Below are positions 32,258 through 41,472 of a stretch of DNA of 64,000 nucleotides, in pieces (the stretch's first letter is position 1; each line of letters starts with the position of its first letter). The notes under the pieces are model-generated. The model saw nothing but the letters and a program-made list of their open reading frames with translations, was not told the origin of the DNA and made no database searches. The stretch lies in IMG/VR virus record IMGVR_UViG_3300037042_006844, positions 1 to 64,000 of that record, one strand, 5' to 3'. The stretch comes from a virus. Both the position numbers and the translations under genes were made by a program.

Positions 32258-35200
32258 TTATGCGCTAAAAGTTGCGCCAGTAGGCATAATGTTGAAATCA
32301 AGCATGATGAATTCAGCAGTTCTGGTTGGCTGGATATAAATCTGACCATAGAGGATATTTCTATCGATCAAATCAGGTGTGTTGTTTTCAGCATCCATTT
32401 TAACTTGGAATGCGTAAACACCGTTGCGCTGTTGGACACTCTCCAAGTATGGGTTAACAATTGCCAAGAAACGGTTGCGAGTTGCAGCAACGTTTTGTTC
32501 GAAAACAAGGTAGTTGCTTGAGCTTGCAATGAATTTCTTGAGGTTGATCAACAGACGGCGAACATTCACACGATCCGTTGCGCTTGGTGCGAGTTGGAGG
32601 GTTTTTTGACCCCACACCACGATGCCTTGGCCTGGGAATGCCACGATTGGGTTGACACGATTTTCATACAATTGATCACGTTCTTGGTGATTCAAGCGGT
32701 CAAGGACTTGCACTGCTTGAGGGATACCACCACGATTCAAACCTGCTGGAGCATACCATTCGGCGGCAGCGTTGTCGTTTGCTGCATAGATGCTTGGCAG
32801 AACCACAGAAGGTGGAACGCTGATGATTTTGTTCATGTTGGTGTCAAGAATCTTGACCCAAGGATAGTAGGTTGCGACATAGTTACTGTCGATTGTTGCA
32901 ACGCTGTTAATTGCTGCTTCAATCAAACCTACGCTTTGGTTGCTTGCTGGGAACACCACGTTGTCCATGATGTAGAAACAATCACCACGGGCTTCACACA
33001 TAGTGATGGTTAAGTTGGTAACATAGCTGTGTTGTTCACAGAAGATACCTGGGAGCACAATCAAGTTGATATCCCATTCATCAGAATTACTGAGGGCAGC
33101 GATACATTGTTTGTATGCAATGCTACCAGGACTCTTGATGGTTGTGCAATCCATACCTTGGGTGTTACCAGCGGTAATGTCGCTTCCGACGTTGATCGGA
33201 ATTGCAGGCCATTGACCGTCGAAACCACCTTGGAAACCAACCACGAATTTACGCAATCTCACGTAAATAGGCTCGTTAACTGGATCGTAGACACTTGGAA
33301 TACTACCACTCAACTCTGGGGCGAGCAGCGAACCTGTGCTTGCTGCGACACCTTGAGCATAATACTTAGCATCTGCATAGCCCCAAACCTTGGCTTCAAG
33401 ATCAAAGTCGATGTTGTCACCATTTTGATCGTTGCCGCCATAGTATGGAAGTGGCTTGAACCATTGCTGGGTATCAGTTGCAACACCAACTCCAAATGAA
33501 GAGGTTGGATAGAGATGTGCGATTTCATCACTTGCTTCTGGAACTTCTCCGAACACCGTTCCAGATGGATATTTACCTGGTGCCAGACCGTAGATACTTG
33601 CTTTGCTGTAACGGACTGACGGCAACAAATTGCTCAAAGTTCCGTCGATAGGAGCATAATATCCTTCGAATCCATAAGGAATAACGCTTTCTGCGTAAGG
33701 CATGTCAGTCATTTCGATTCTGACATACTTACTCAAATTAACGTAAGTTCCGTATTCCACAATTTTACCTGCAAAGGTAATATATGCATAACGATCACCG
33801 ATACGACGAGCCACAAAGTTTGCGCTGTCTGGATCAAGGTTCAAGTTTTGGAAGATTTCCAAATACTTAGGACGTTTATCGGTATCACTGTATGCACGAA
33901 CTGCAAGAGTGAATGTGCCCCAGGCGCTTCCTGGAACAGTTCCAGCCAACTTGACGTTGCTGATTTCAATCTTGAATTTTCTGTTTGCCAAATTGCCATC
34001 GCTCAGAGTATGAACTTTGAACAATTTGAATTTGGTTGCGGTTGCGCTTTCATCTGCACTACCTTTGAATGGCGCAATTTGTTGTGAATAAATCCAAGGA
34101 GTTTTTGCATTGGTGATTGCAAATTGTGAGTCTCCGCTATTTGGATCATATGAATATTGGTCAACAAACTTCATGGACTCACCAACGCTGAATCCGGTTG
34201 TTGGTGCTGTTGCGACCTGAATTCTCCAACCACCACCTTCATCTGCTGGACGGGTTTTTTCCGCCAAGAAACGTTTGATGCTGTCTTCGAATAGCACGTA
34301 GTTGTATGCTGCTTCGATTTTTTGACCGGCAACTTGTTTTGCTGGATTACCAACTGTTGGGTCCATACCAAACACGTCTTTGATGTAGTTATTTGCGTTT
34401 TCTTCCATCGAGAAATCGTAATAACCGTATGTTCCAGAAGAAACATTGCCATCTGGATCTGAGAAGTTATAGCGAAGTGCCAATTGATATTGGTTTTCGT
34501 TTGGATTGACTTGTCCTTTGTATGGATACACAGAACTTGTCAATTGAGCAACCGTTGAATCTCCGAATCCGGAAACCGCATAGTTGCTGTCAAACTCGGT
34601 TGAGCCATTTTGGGTATTTGCCAACACGCTCAACACCATGTTTTTGCGGGTGCTTGGATTTGGATTACATGGGTCAGAACCACCATTTGCAACCGAGACG
34701 AACGTTCCATTGAATGGACCATATTCGCCACTGACGATGCCGAGGAATCTCAATGCTGCACCGCAAGTAGCTGCACTGCGAACAGTTGCAAAACTTGCGC
34801 TGTGAACAACCAATGCAGTAGTTGCATCAAACGTGTCCTTATCATAGTCCAAAGTGATTTGATCAAAAGGAGTGGTGGTATTCAACATCGAAGAACTCAA
34901 ACGAAATGCCGTTTCAGTGCTTTCGTTGATTGCTGTTGATATTTGAATGGCTTCTGTGGTTTGCAAGCCTTGAGCACTCGATGTTAGATAGAAATAGCCA
35001 ACTGCGCCAGATGGAAGTGACCCTCCAGTAAACGGACGGACCAACTTGCCACTTGCAACTGTGCCGAGGCTAACTTGTTTGCCAGCATAAATTAAGCTAC
35101 CGCTGAGAGTGCCAGTGCCGTTATAATTTGCTGGATAATTGCTGGTCAATGCTGTTGAACCGAAACGAGCATTGATGCTGCCGCTCAAAATCAGTTCTGA

Positions 35201-36244
35201 AGTATCATTTGATACAATTGCGTCAAACTGATTTTTTGGAGCAGTCGATTTTTTGCTGTAAGTATATCCTTTCAACTTGGTTGTTGAAGCAACGTTGCCT
35301 GCCACAAATACGAATGGCCAATTGATTTCGCCGTTCACTTGATTGATTGATGCAGTCAAATACGAACCAGAATTTGCTGGAAATGTTTTGGTTCCGCCCG
35401 GGACGCCGGACCATGTTCCGTGTATCGCGCTATTGATGATATAATCAGTCTGTAGAAGAGTGCTGCCGCTCATATAAACGCTGCCAGTAGGAATGAATCT
35501 GTTGACATCGAACCATGCCATAACATAATCAGAAGAGCCATTGTGTCTGGCTACTTTTTTGCCAGCACTCACCACAGATGCGCTGAAAGCTGCATATGCA
35601 TTTAGTGTGGCAATATTAACCAATTGTCGATTTTTATATGCATCTCCGAGAGATGAACTCAACGATGCGATATCTGGCAAATAAGAATATGATCCAAGGA
35701 AGCTGGTAATTTGAGCTTTCGTGGTGAGACTAACACTTGCACTAAGACCAACGATACCAGTTGGGATACCTACAACAGTGCTTCCGCTGACTTTCCAAGC
35801 TGAAGCAGAGTGAGTGTATTGAATATTGGCGGTTAAATCGTCGCTATTCAAATACATGAATGAAGCGGTTGTTAAAGCACCAACGTCTGCTGATCGGTCC
35901 CAATAACCTGGTTCAGCATACACGACCAAAGGATTTTTTTGCCAGTAACCAGTCAAACCGCCGACACGAACAATCGTGACGATACCTTGTTGAACAAGAT
36001 ATTCTTTGGCAGTATATGGTCCATAATAAACACCGTCAGCAAGCCCGTATCTTTGTTCGAGCGTTGCTACGTCAGTGATAATATTTGGAAAAAATGCAGG
36101 TCCGTCAGCAAATGGAGCGACGATTGCACCTCCGATGTTGGCTACCCCTTGAGCTAGCCCCGATAAGTCATTCTCACGGGTAAATACCCCTGGACTGACG
36201 ATTGATTGTTCTGGACTCCAGCGTCCACCTTCTTGTATTGGCAT
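32258..36244 (-). CDS. gp18: Tail sheath protein (gp18-like), about twice the usual length
   Basis: The 1328-aa protein begins with a typical sheath start (SPGVFTRENDLSGL, GAIVAPFADGPAFFP) and ends with the sheath-type C-terminus (LYGQIYIQPTRTAEFIMLDF). Before it lies the helix that packs on the tube (RRLLINLKKFIASSSNYLVF). T4 gp18 has 659 residues. The extra length lies in the middle, from about residue 120 to 700, and is rich in Ser, Ala, Thr and Tyr like exposed phage surface domains. The insertion probably decorates the outside of the contractile sheath. GAAAGGAAC precedes the ATG; the late motif lies 51 nt upstream, and a small hairpin lies in the leader. Confidence 0.88.
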   Translation of the reverse strand: MPIQEGGRWSPEQSIVSPGVFTRENDLSGLAQGVANIGGAIVAPFADGPAFFPNIITDVATLEQRYGLADGVYYGPYTAKEYLVQQGIVTIVRVGGLTGYWQKNPLVVYAEPGYWDRSADVGALTTASFMYLNSDDLTANIQYTHSASAWKVSGSTVVGIPTGIVGLSASVSLTTKAQITSFLGSYSYLPDIASLSSSLGDAYKNRQLVNIATLNAYAAFSASVVSAGKKVARHNGSSDYVMAWFDVNRFIPTGSVYMSGSTLLQTDYIINSAIHGTWSGVPGGTKTFPANSGSYLTASINQVNGEINWPFVFVAGNVASTTKLKGYTYSKKSTAPKNQFDAIVSNDTSELILSGSINARFGSTALTSNYPANYNGTGTLSGSLIYAGKQVSLGTVASGKLVRPFTGGSLPSGAVGYFYLTSSAQGLQTTEAIQISTAINESTETAFRLSSSMLNTTTPFDQITLDYDKDTFDATTALVVHSASFATVRSAATCGAALRFLGIVSGEYGPFNGTFVSVANGGSDPCNPNPSTRKNMVLSVLANTQNGSTEFDSNYAVSGFGDSTVAQLTSSVYPYKGQVNPNENQYQLALRYNFSDPDGNVSSGTYGYYDFSMEENANNYIKDVFGMDPTVGNPAKQVAGQKIEAAYNYVLFEDSIKRFLAEKTRPADEGGGWRIQVATAPTTGFSVGESMKFVDQYSYDPNSGDSQFAITNAKTPWIYSQQIAPFKGSADESATATKFKLFKVHTLSDGNLANRKFKIEISNVKLAGTVPGSAWGTFTLAVRAYSDTDKRPKYLEIFQNLNLDPDSANFVARRIGDRYAYITFAGKIVEYGTYVNLSKYVRIEMTDMPYAESVIPYGFEGYYAPIDGTLSNLLPSVRYSKASIYGLAPGKYPSGTVFGEVPEASDEIAHLYPTSSFGVGVATDTQQWFKPLPYYGGNDQNGDNIDFDLEAKVWGYADAKYYAQGVAASTGSLLAPELSGSIPSVYDPVNEPIYVRLRKFVVGFQGGFDGQWPAIPINVGSDITAGNTQGMDCTTIKSPGSIAYKQCIAALSNSDEWDINLIVLPGIFCEQHSYVTNLTITMCEARGDCFYIMDNVVFPASNQSVGLIEAAINSVATIDSNYVATYYPWVKILDTNMNKIISVPPSVVLPSIYAANDNAAAEWYAPAGLNRGGIPQAVQVLDRLNHQERDQLYENRVNPIVAFPGQGIVVWGQKTLQLAPSATDRVNVRRLLINLKKFIASSSNYLVFEQNVAATRNRFLAIVNPYLESVQQRNGVYAFQVKMDAENNTPDLIDRNILYGQIYIQPTRTAEFIMLDFNIMPTGATFSA

Positions 36245-36260
36245 AATTTATGTTCCTTTC

Positions 36261-36278
36261 AAAGTTAACGCTAACTTT
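36261..36278 (-). promoter_or_regulatory. Leader hairpin upstream of the sheath RBS
   Basis: A 7-bp inverted repeat (AAAGTTA and TAACTTT, 4-nt loop) lies in the 5' leader between the late promoter and the RBS of the sheath gene. It may stabilise the abundant sheath mRNA (inference). Confidence 0.5.
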
Positions 36279-36295
36279 CGAAGTTATGTTTACTT

Positions 36296-36303
36296 TATAA
36301 ATA
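36296..36303 (-). promoter_or_regulatory. Putative late promoter, tail sheath gene
   Basis: Exact TATTTATA on the sense strand, 51 nt upstream of the ATG. This is the longest leader behind an exact motif, which shows that the motif acts apart from the start codon. Confidence 0.7.
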
Positions 36304-36353
36304 TTGCCAAAAAAGTTGAAGCTCTAACTATTTATGTCAACTTCTCGTTTTTC

Positions 36354-39300
36354 TTACCGAAAGCTTATCTTGCTATACCCATTTTCTTTTTTGATTTCGA
36401 GATGCATATCAACCATATCTCGCATTTGATCCAAATGGCTGATAATCCAAATGAAATCGAATTGGTGTTTCAAATACGTGAACAGAGCACCCATCTGCCC
36501 CAAATGGTCGCTATCAGCACAACCAAATCCCTCGTCGATGCAAATGATATTGGGTCTCGGAAGATTGCTGATATTGATAAGAGCAACACGAATAGCCAGT
36601 CCACTGATGAATTTCTCCATTCCACTTCCCATTTCCAATGCCCAGCGGCGATCTTCATACACAATATTACTCATGATGTTTTTACCATCGGTTTGCAAAG
36701 TAACAGTGAACTCCACAATCTGATGCAAAATGTTGTTAACCTCTTTTTCAATCTCTGGCAAAGTTTTTGTAATTACTTCGTAGGGAATGCCATCTCGACT
36801 TATTACAGAAGTATACAGTTTATACGTTTCATAGGTCGATTCCAACTCTTTTACTTTTTTCAATTGATCTGTGGTGTTTTTATACTGAAGCTCCAGCTTT
36901 CCTTTTTCAGTGGATGCTTTGAACAGATCATTATTGGTGTTTTTGATGTCGGATTCGACGCGTTTTACCGAGTTTTTACAGTCAGTAATTTCAGCAAGCA
37001 GTTTGTTATTGTTCTCGATAATATCCTTATTTTTGTAAAATATGTCGATATTATCCGTGACCAATTTGAGCTTGTTTTGTAGATCATTTAGAGCGTTTTC
37101 CAATTTCAAAATGGTATTATTGAACGATGACCGAGCCTTTTCCAGCGTGGTTTTTTCAGTGTTGGATCGTTGACATTCTTTGTAGCGAACCTCAATGTCA
37201 CCATGTTTTTCAACTTTTTGTTTTATGCCGTTGTAAAGAGTCACAATTGCTGTGGCACGGTTTCGTTCATTATCCAAATCTTGTTTGGTTGCAATTGCAT
37301 CTTTAACAAACACATTGTTGACGCAGTATGAACAGTCAGGATCGTATTTATGTTCCTCAAGCTTTTTGAGTTTGTCCATCTTACTACGAATCACCAATTT
37401 GAGCTTTTCGATGTCGGATGAGGTTTTGCTTTCTTCGGCTTTATCAATTTTGTATTGCTCATACTCGACATCGATATTTTCACACGTTGCGAGTGAACCG
37501 CTCAATTCAGCTATGCGACGTTCCACATTGGCGAGTTCGGCTTTTTGATCAGAAATGTCGTTTTGAGTAGTTGCGATCTTTTTGTCGAATTCGATTTTGT
37601 CGGATTCCAGCACAGTAATATCGTGAGCAAAAGAATCAGCTTTGGTAATGTTATTGCTCAGTTCAAGCAATTTACCATTCCACTCTTCTTTTTTAATTTC
37701 CAGATCAGCCATCTGTTTATTTGAATCAACAATTTTTGCAGTGTTGATCTCGATGCTGCCAGAGATGTGTTCCAGTTCTTCGACGAGCTGGTCTTTGCTA
37801 ATGTTTTTCAACAGTGTATTTGTATCTCTGAAATTGTCATTTGCAATGTTATACAACTGATCGAATACTGTTAATCCCATGAATTGGCACAGCAAATCTT
37901 TACGTTCAGTCTGCCCAAGGTCTACAAACGATCCTGCTTTGCTGTTCTGAACACTCAAAACCGTGAGAATAAAATCCTCATATGTTCCAACATAATCGCG
38001 AATAATGTCGTTGGTGCTGCGCCGGGCTTCTCCATTCAATGGAATTTCGTTACCATTCTCGATTTTGTAAAATTTGACCTCTACCTTAACGTTGCCCTTT
38101 TTATCAGCTGCCCCTTTGCGTTCAATAAAATAATCAACACCGCTCACTTCAAAATTGAACTTACAACTGAAGCTCATCTTTTGAGTGTTCATTACATTAA
38201 CGGCTTTGTAGCCTTTGCTGAACTTATCAAACACACAAAATGCCAACGCATCCATGATGCTGCTCTTGCCACTGGCATTCGGAGCAAACAAACCTATCGT
38301 GCCTTTCAACTGAGTGAAATCAATGAAATTATCCTCACCATAACTGAACATATTGTCAAACTCAAAAGTTTTGGGTTTCCAACGAATGTTTTTTGGCGTT
38401 TTGTCTTTTGGAATTTGTGTGTTGATCGTTTTGTTGAGTTGTTTGACTTTCTCAATCAACTCGGGGTCCACTTTCTTCGCAAGCAGATTGTCCTCAATCA
38501 ATGTGTTTTGGTAGTCTGCGTCAAAAATGCTATGAATATCTAGCACTTGACCGATCTTGGATGCTTGCGTATCATACTCATCAATTCTGATAAACGTTGA
38601 TTCCAAAATCTCGCATTTGGTTTTGATGGTATTAATAACCTCTTTAACTTGAGATGGAATTGTTTCAAAACACTTGGTGCGAATACGAGCTTTTTTGGGA
38701 ATGTTACTGATATCTGTGAGCAGTTCACCCTTGCTGATTTCGACGGTATAAAACCCATAGTCATTTGAAAGTTCGTAATGTTTGAACAGTCGGCGTTTCA
38801 AATCCCATGCCAAAAATCCGTGACCTTTGAGTTCTTCACCGTGATTTTGTTGGATCATTGAACCGGCATAAACAATTACTGGCTTGCCTTCGCCGTCATC
38901 ATACTCTTGCAATACTTGATGTTTATGTATGTCGCCCAACATTACTATATGATGCCCATCAAATAGATCGTTTGTGATGGCGCGATTGCTGACAGTATAG
39001 CCAACATCCGTAATGGCGTTGTTTACTGGACCGTGAAACAGAGCAATATGGTGATCAGTTTCCAATCGATATTTGGCTGGAATATTGTCATACTTGATGT
39101 ATTTGTCTGGAGCGTCAAACACACTGAAATGGTTGAACAGTATGTTTTCGTATCGAAATATGTCGGTGGGTTTGAGATAATAAAGATTCGGATGATTCAG
39201 AGCATCCACGATTGGAGTCAAACAATCCAAACGATTTTTATTGGAAAGCATACAATTTCCGCATATACTAATCAGCCCGTTTCTACGAGTCAAAACATTA

Positions 39301-40517
39301 GTATTGGGCACAGACACACAATATACATTTCCATCATATCTAACTTTTCGAATTTCTTTAATAGACGTGTTATTCACCGTATCAGTCAAATTAATATGCC
39401 CAGAATACTGTTGTTTGGAGTTTTCATAATTGCCAAATATAATTCTATCAGATTTTGTTGATGATGCTCCAATTAACCTGGCGATTGTATATAATATATC
39501 AATACTTTCTTTTGATATTGATGTAAAATACCAATAATTTTTACCATTTTTAGACAAACTCCCATCGCCATGTAAATAGCCGTCCATAAAACTTTTCAAT
39601 TCGGAATTTGTATGTGAAAAAATAGATGGCGGTATTTCTTTTTTATTATTGAAAAATTTACATATGTCTTTTGCCAAACTTTCATAAACAACAATGAAAA
39701 CTGATCCATCTTTTTGAGGTCTGGTTTTTGTTGTATAGTTTAATTTTTTTAATATATTCTCTAAATAAGTTATTTCCCGTTCACATTTGAGATGGAATTG
39801 AACTCGGCATCCATCAAATTTATTTTCATCGGTGTTATTTACATGGTCTCTTAAAACAAAAGTTCCTTCTGCGAAAGAGAATCCCAGCAACTTAAAAAAT
39901 GGGCTTTCTGCGTAATTATTAACAATGCCATTAATTGGAATTAATCCCGTAAGAGGAACATCTTTTGCTTCTTTTTTATAAAATTTATCGGTTTGAGTGT
40001 GATAATACAACATCTGATGTGTCGGAGTAACTAATATATCTGTTTTCTTACCAAGAAAATTATACATGGCTCCGTCGGATCGTTTGATTATTGTTTCACT
40101 TGGGGATTGAAATTCAATTTCCTTTGTATCAACATTGAATGTGGCGATTTTATCCATGCTTTTATTTTCAACATATTTTTTAATGTTGACCCATCCGGAT
40201 TGAGTCAATAGTTCATGATCTTCACTATAACAATCGTGATTGCCAGCAATGAGAATGGTGGGCATTCTATCTGCACACCCTTTCAGAAAATCCCCACCTA
40301 TTTTTACGCACTCTGGACTCAGATCGCTTTTGTTGTGAAACACGTCGCCAGTGATCACACAAATTCCAGCTGCATTTTTACTCAGCCTATCTAGAGCCAA
40401 ATAAAACCGATCAAAAACAGTTGTGTATTCGTCGTGCCGTTTGGTCAATCGGATGTGAATATCCGATACTTGCATTACGATGTCTATTTTTTTGTCTGTA
40501 TTTTTTAGCACTATCAT
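36354..40517 (-). CDS. gp47-gp46: Mre11-Rad50 (gp47-gp46) single-chain fusion interrupted by an intein
   Basis: The 1387-aa precursor carries a complete Mre11-type nuclease followed by a complete Rad50-type ATPase. Mre11 motifs are VSDIHIRL (17-24), ITGDVFHNKSD, AGNHD (91-95), ALFHGPVNN and VMLGDIHKHQ. Rad50 motifs are Walker A LFAPNASGKSSI (743-754), a coiled coil with zinc hook CSYC (1062-1065), a signature-like GMEKFISGLA and Walker B IICIDEGFG. In T4 these are separate proteins processing DNA ends for recombination-dependent replication. The intein occupies residues 96-421, right after GNHD; the spliced protein would be 1061 aa. The start overlaps the primase stop as ATGA. No frame break lies between the two halves. 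Confidence 0.92.
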   Translation of the reverse strand: MIVLKNTDKKIDIVMQVSDIHIRLTKRHDEYTTVFDRFYLALDRLSKNAAGICVITGDVFHNKSDLSPECVKIGGDFLKGCADRMPTILIAGNHDCYSEDHELLTQSGWVNIKKYVENKSMDKIATFNVDTKEIEFQSPSETIIKRSDGAMYNFLGKKTDILVTPTHQMLYYHTQTDKFYKKEAKDVPLTGLIPINGIVNNYAESPFFKLLGFSFAEGTFVLRDHVNNTDENKFDGCRVQFHLKCEREITYLENILKKLNYTTKTRPQKDGSVFIVVYESLAKDICKFFNNKKEIPPSIFSHTNSELKSFMDGYLHGDGSLSKNGKNYWYFTSISKESIDILYTIARLIGASSTKSDRIIFGNYENSKQQYSGHINLTDTVNNTSIKEIRKVRYDGNVYCVSVPNTNVLTRRNGLISICGNCMLSNKNRLDCLTPIVDALNHPNLYYLKPTDIFRYENILFNHFSVFDAPDKYIKYDNIPAKYRLETDHHIALFHGPVNNAITDVGYTVSNRAITNDLFDGHHIVMLGDIHKHQVLQEYDDGEGKPVIVYAGSMIQQNHGEELKGHGFLAWDLKRRLFKHYELSNDYGFYTVEISKGELLTDISNIPKKARIRTKCFETIPSQVKEVINTIKTKCEILESTFIRIDEYDTQASKIGQVLDIHSIFDADYQNTLIEDNLLAKKVDPELIEKVKQLNKTINTQIPKDKTPKNIRWKPKTFEFDNMFSYGEDNFIDFTQLKGTIGLFAPNASGKSSIMDALAFCVFDKFSKGYKAVNVMNTQKMSFSCKFNFEVSGVDYFIERKGAADKKGNVKVEVKFYKIENGNEIPLNGEARRSTNDIIRDYVGTYEDFILTVLSVQNSKAGSFVDLGQTERKDLLCQFMGLTVFDQLYNIANDNFRDTNTLLKNISKDQLVEELEHISGSIEINTAKIVDSNKQMADLEIKKEEWNGKLLELSNNITKADSFAHDITVLESDKIEFDKKIATTQNDISDQKAELANVERRIAELSGSLATCENIDVEYEQYKIDKAEESKTSSDIEKLKLVIRSKMDKLKKLEEHKYDPDCSYCVNNVFVKDAIATKQDLDNERNRATAIVTLYNGIKQKVEKHGDIEVRYKECQRSNTEKTTLEKARSSFNNTILKLENALNDLQNKLKLVTDNIDIFYKNKDIIENNNKLLAEITDCKNSVKRVESDIKNTNNDLFKASTEKGKLELQYKNTTDQLKKVKELESTYETYKLYTSVISRDGIPYEVITKTLPEIEKEVNNILHQIVEFTVTLQTDGKNIMSNIVYEDRRWALEMGSGMEKFISGLAIRVALINISNLPRPNIICIDEGFGCADSDHLGQMGALFTYLKHQFDFIWIISHLDQMRDMVDMHLEIKKENGYSKISFR
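39255..40232 (-). mobile_element. Intein in the Mre11 active site, with LAGLIDADG endonuclease (326 aa)
   Basis: Cys96 opens the intein (CYSEDHELLTQSGW), block B reads VTPTHQM, and it ends LISICGN before extein Cys422. LAGLIDADG-type motifs LLGFSFAEGTF (first) and MDGYLHGDGSL (second) carry acidic residues E217 and D318, so the endonuclease may be active. Insertion directly after the phosphoesterase motif GNHD means the nuclease would stay inactive until splicing. Confidence 0.9.
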
Positions 40518-41428
40518 AGTTTATGTCTTATTTTCAATCTGAACAAATTGCTCTCATCCATCTTAACACTAGCATCGATATTTTGCCAAGTTTTGACATG
40601 CCCAATCTCATTCGGGTCTTTTCCATCCAACAAAACCAGATGGGCATCGATGCCATTTTGGATCAAAAATTCGCAAATATCAAAGCTACTTTTGATGGCA
40701 TCATTATCCAAAAGCACGTTAACTCTTGGTGGTTTTTGCTGCATCAATTTGATTTTAAGTTTGCTGGAAAGGGATTTTCCAAACAAAGGAATTGCGTTAT
40801 ATTTGACAGAAAACGCATCAAAAACCCCTTCAACCAACGTAATCGGTTTGCTGAAATCGGTCAGCATTTCAAAGCCAATAATGTTTTTGGATGCCTCGCA
40901 CAACCGATATTTCATCTTGCTTTGATAAAAATCACGACCGCAATAAAAATTCAATTCTCCCGTTGCAGAGTAGGATGGAACCACAATTCGATTCGCAAAT
41001 TTACCTTCGCAACAGTATCCTATGTTGTATCGGAGAATGTCGTAAACACTCAAACCCCGTTTGAAACAATAACTCAACGCATGTTTATGGCACACATCTG
41101 CTGCGGATTTATACAAAGGTTTGAACTCTTGAGGAAGGCGTAGTTTTTCAACTTCGTGTATTTCGGATGGTTTCGGAGCCCTGATTTTACAAAGAGTCTG
41201 GTAAAATTCACCAGGAGCTCTGATTTTGTTCAAAAGGCTTTTGAAGCTTTTTCCACTGAAATTGCACACCCAACAATGATAATAACCATTGGTTGTATTA
41301 ACGTTTAATTTGCGTTTATAATGGTTGCAATTCGGACAAAAAAACATAACCTCCTCGCCACCCTTTTGGATGTAAGGTTTATGCTTAAAAAGCCGAGTCA
41401 ATGTTTCTATAACGGAGGTGTCTACCAT
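40514..41428 (-). CDS. gp61: DNA primase (gp61 / DnaG-like)
   Basis: The 304-aa protein is a primase with an N-terminal zinc finger (FFCPNCNHYKR...YYHCWVCNFSG, residues about 29-59) and a TOPRIM domain: LVEGVFDAFSV with the metal-binding Glu, then RVNVLLDNDAIKSS with the two Asp. It makes RNA primers for lagging-strand synthesis, in T4 together with helicase gp41. I use the ATG at 41428 (MVDTSVIETLTRLF) since a -10 box sits 7 nt before it. The primase, resolvase and gp47-gp46 fusion form a compact recombination-replication operon embedded in the late strand. The helicase gene is not in this window. Confidence 0.88.
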   Translation of the reverse strand: MVDTSVIETLTRLFKHKPYIQKGGEEVMFFCPNCNHYKRKLNVNTTNGYYHCWVCNFSGKSFKSLLNKIRAPGEFYQTLCKIRAPKPSEIHEVEKLRLPQEFKPLYKSAADVCHKHALSYCFKRGLSVYDILRYNIGYCCEGKFANRIVVPSYSATGELNFYCGRDFYQSKMKYRLCEASKNIIGFEMLTDFSKPITLVEGVFDAFSVKYNAIPLFGKSLSSKLKIKLMQQKPPRVNVLLDNDAIKSSFDICEFLIQNGIDAHLVLLDGKDPNEIGHVKTWQNIDASVKMDESNLFRLKIRHKL

Positions 41429-41435
41429 ACGCCTG

Positions 41436-41444
41436 AGTATAGCA
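41436..41444 (-). promoter_or_regulatory. Possible extended -10 promoter, primase operon
   Basis: The sense strand reads TGC-TATACT, an extended -10 element, 7 nt before the chosen primase ATG. No convincing -35 box was found at 16-18 nt. Confidence 0.35.
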
Positions 41445-41472
41445 TACACCAAACTGTCTAAGACGCAACTTT

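Noticed and set aside
41446-41470. Full sigma70 promoter before primase
   Set aside because: No -35 box lies at 16-18 nt from TATACT; TAGACA is 13 nt away and TTGCGT 21 nt away. Only an extended -10 was kept.
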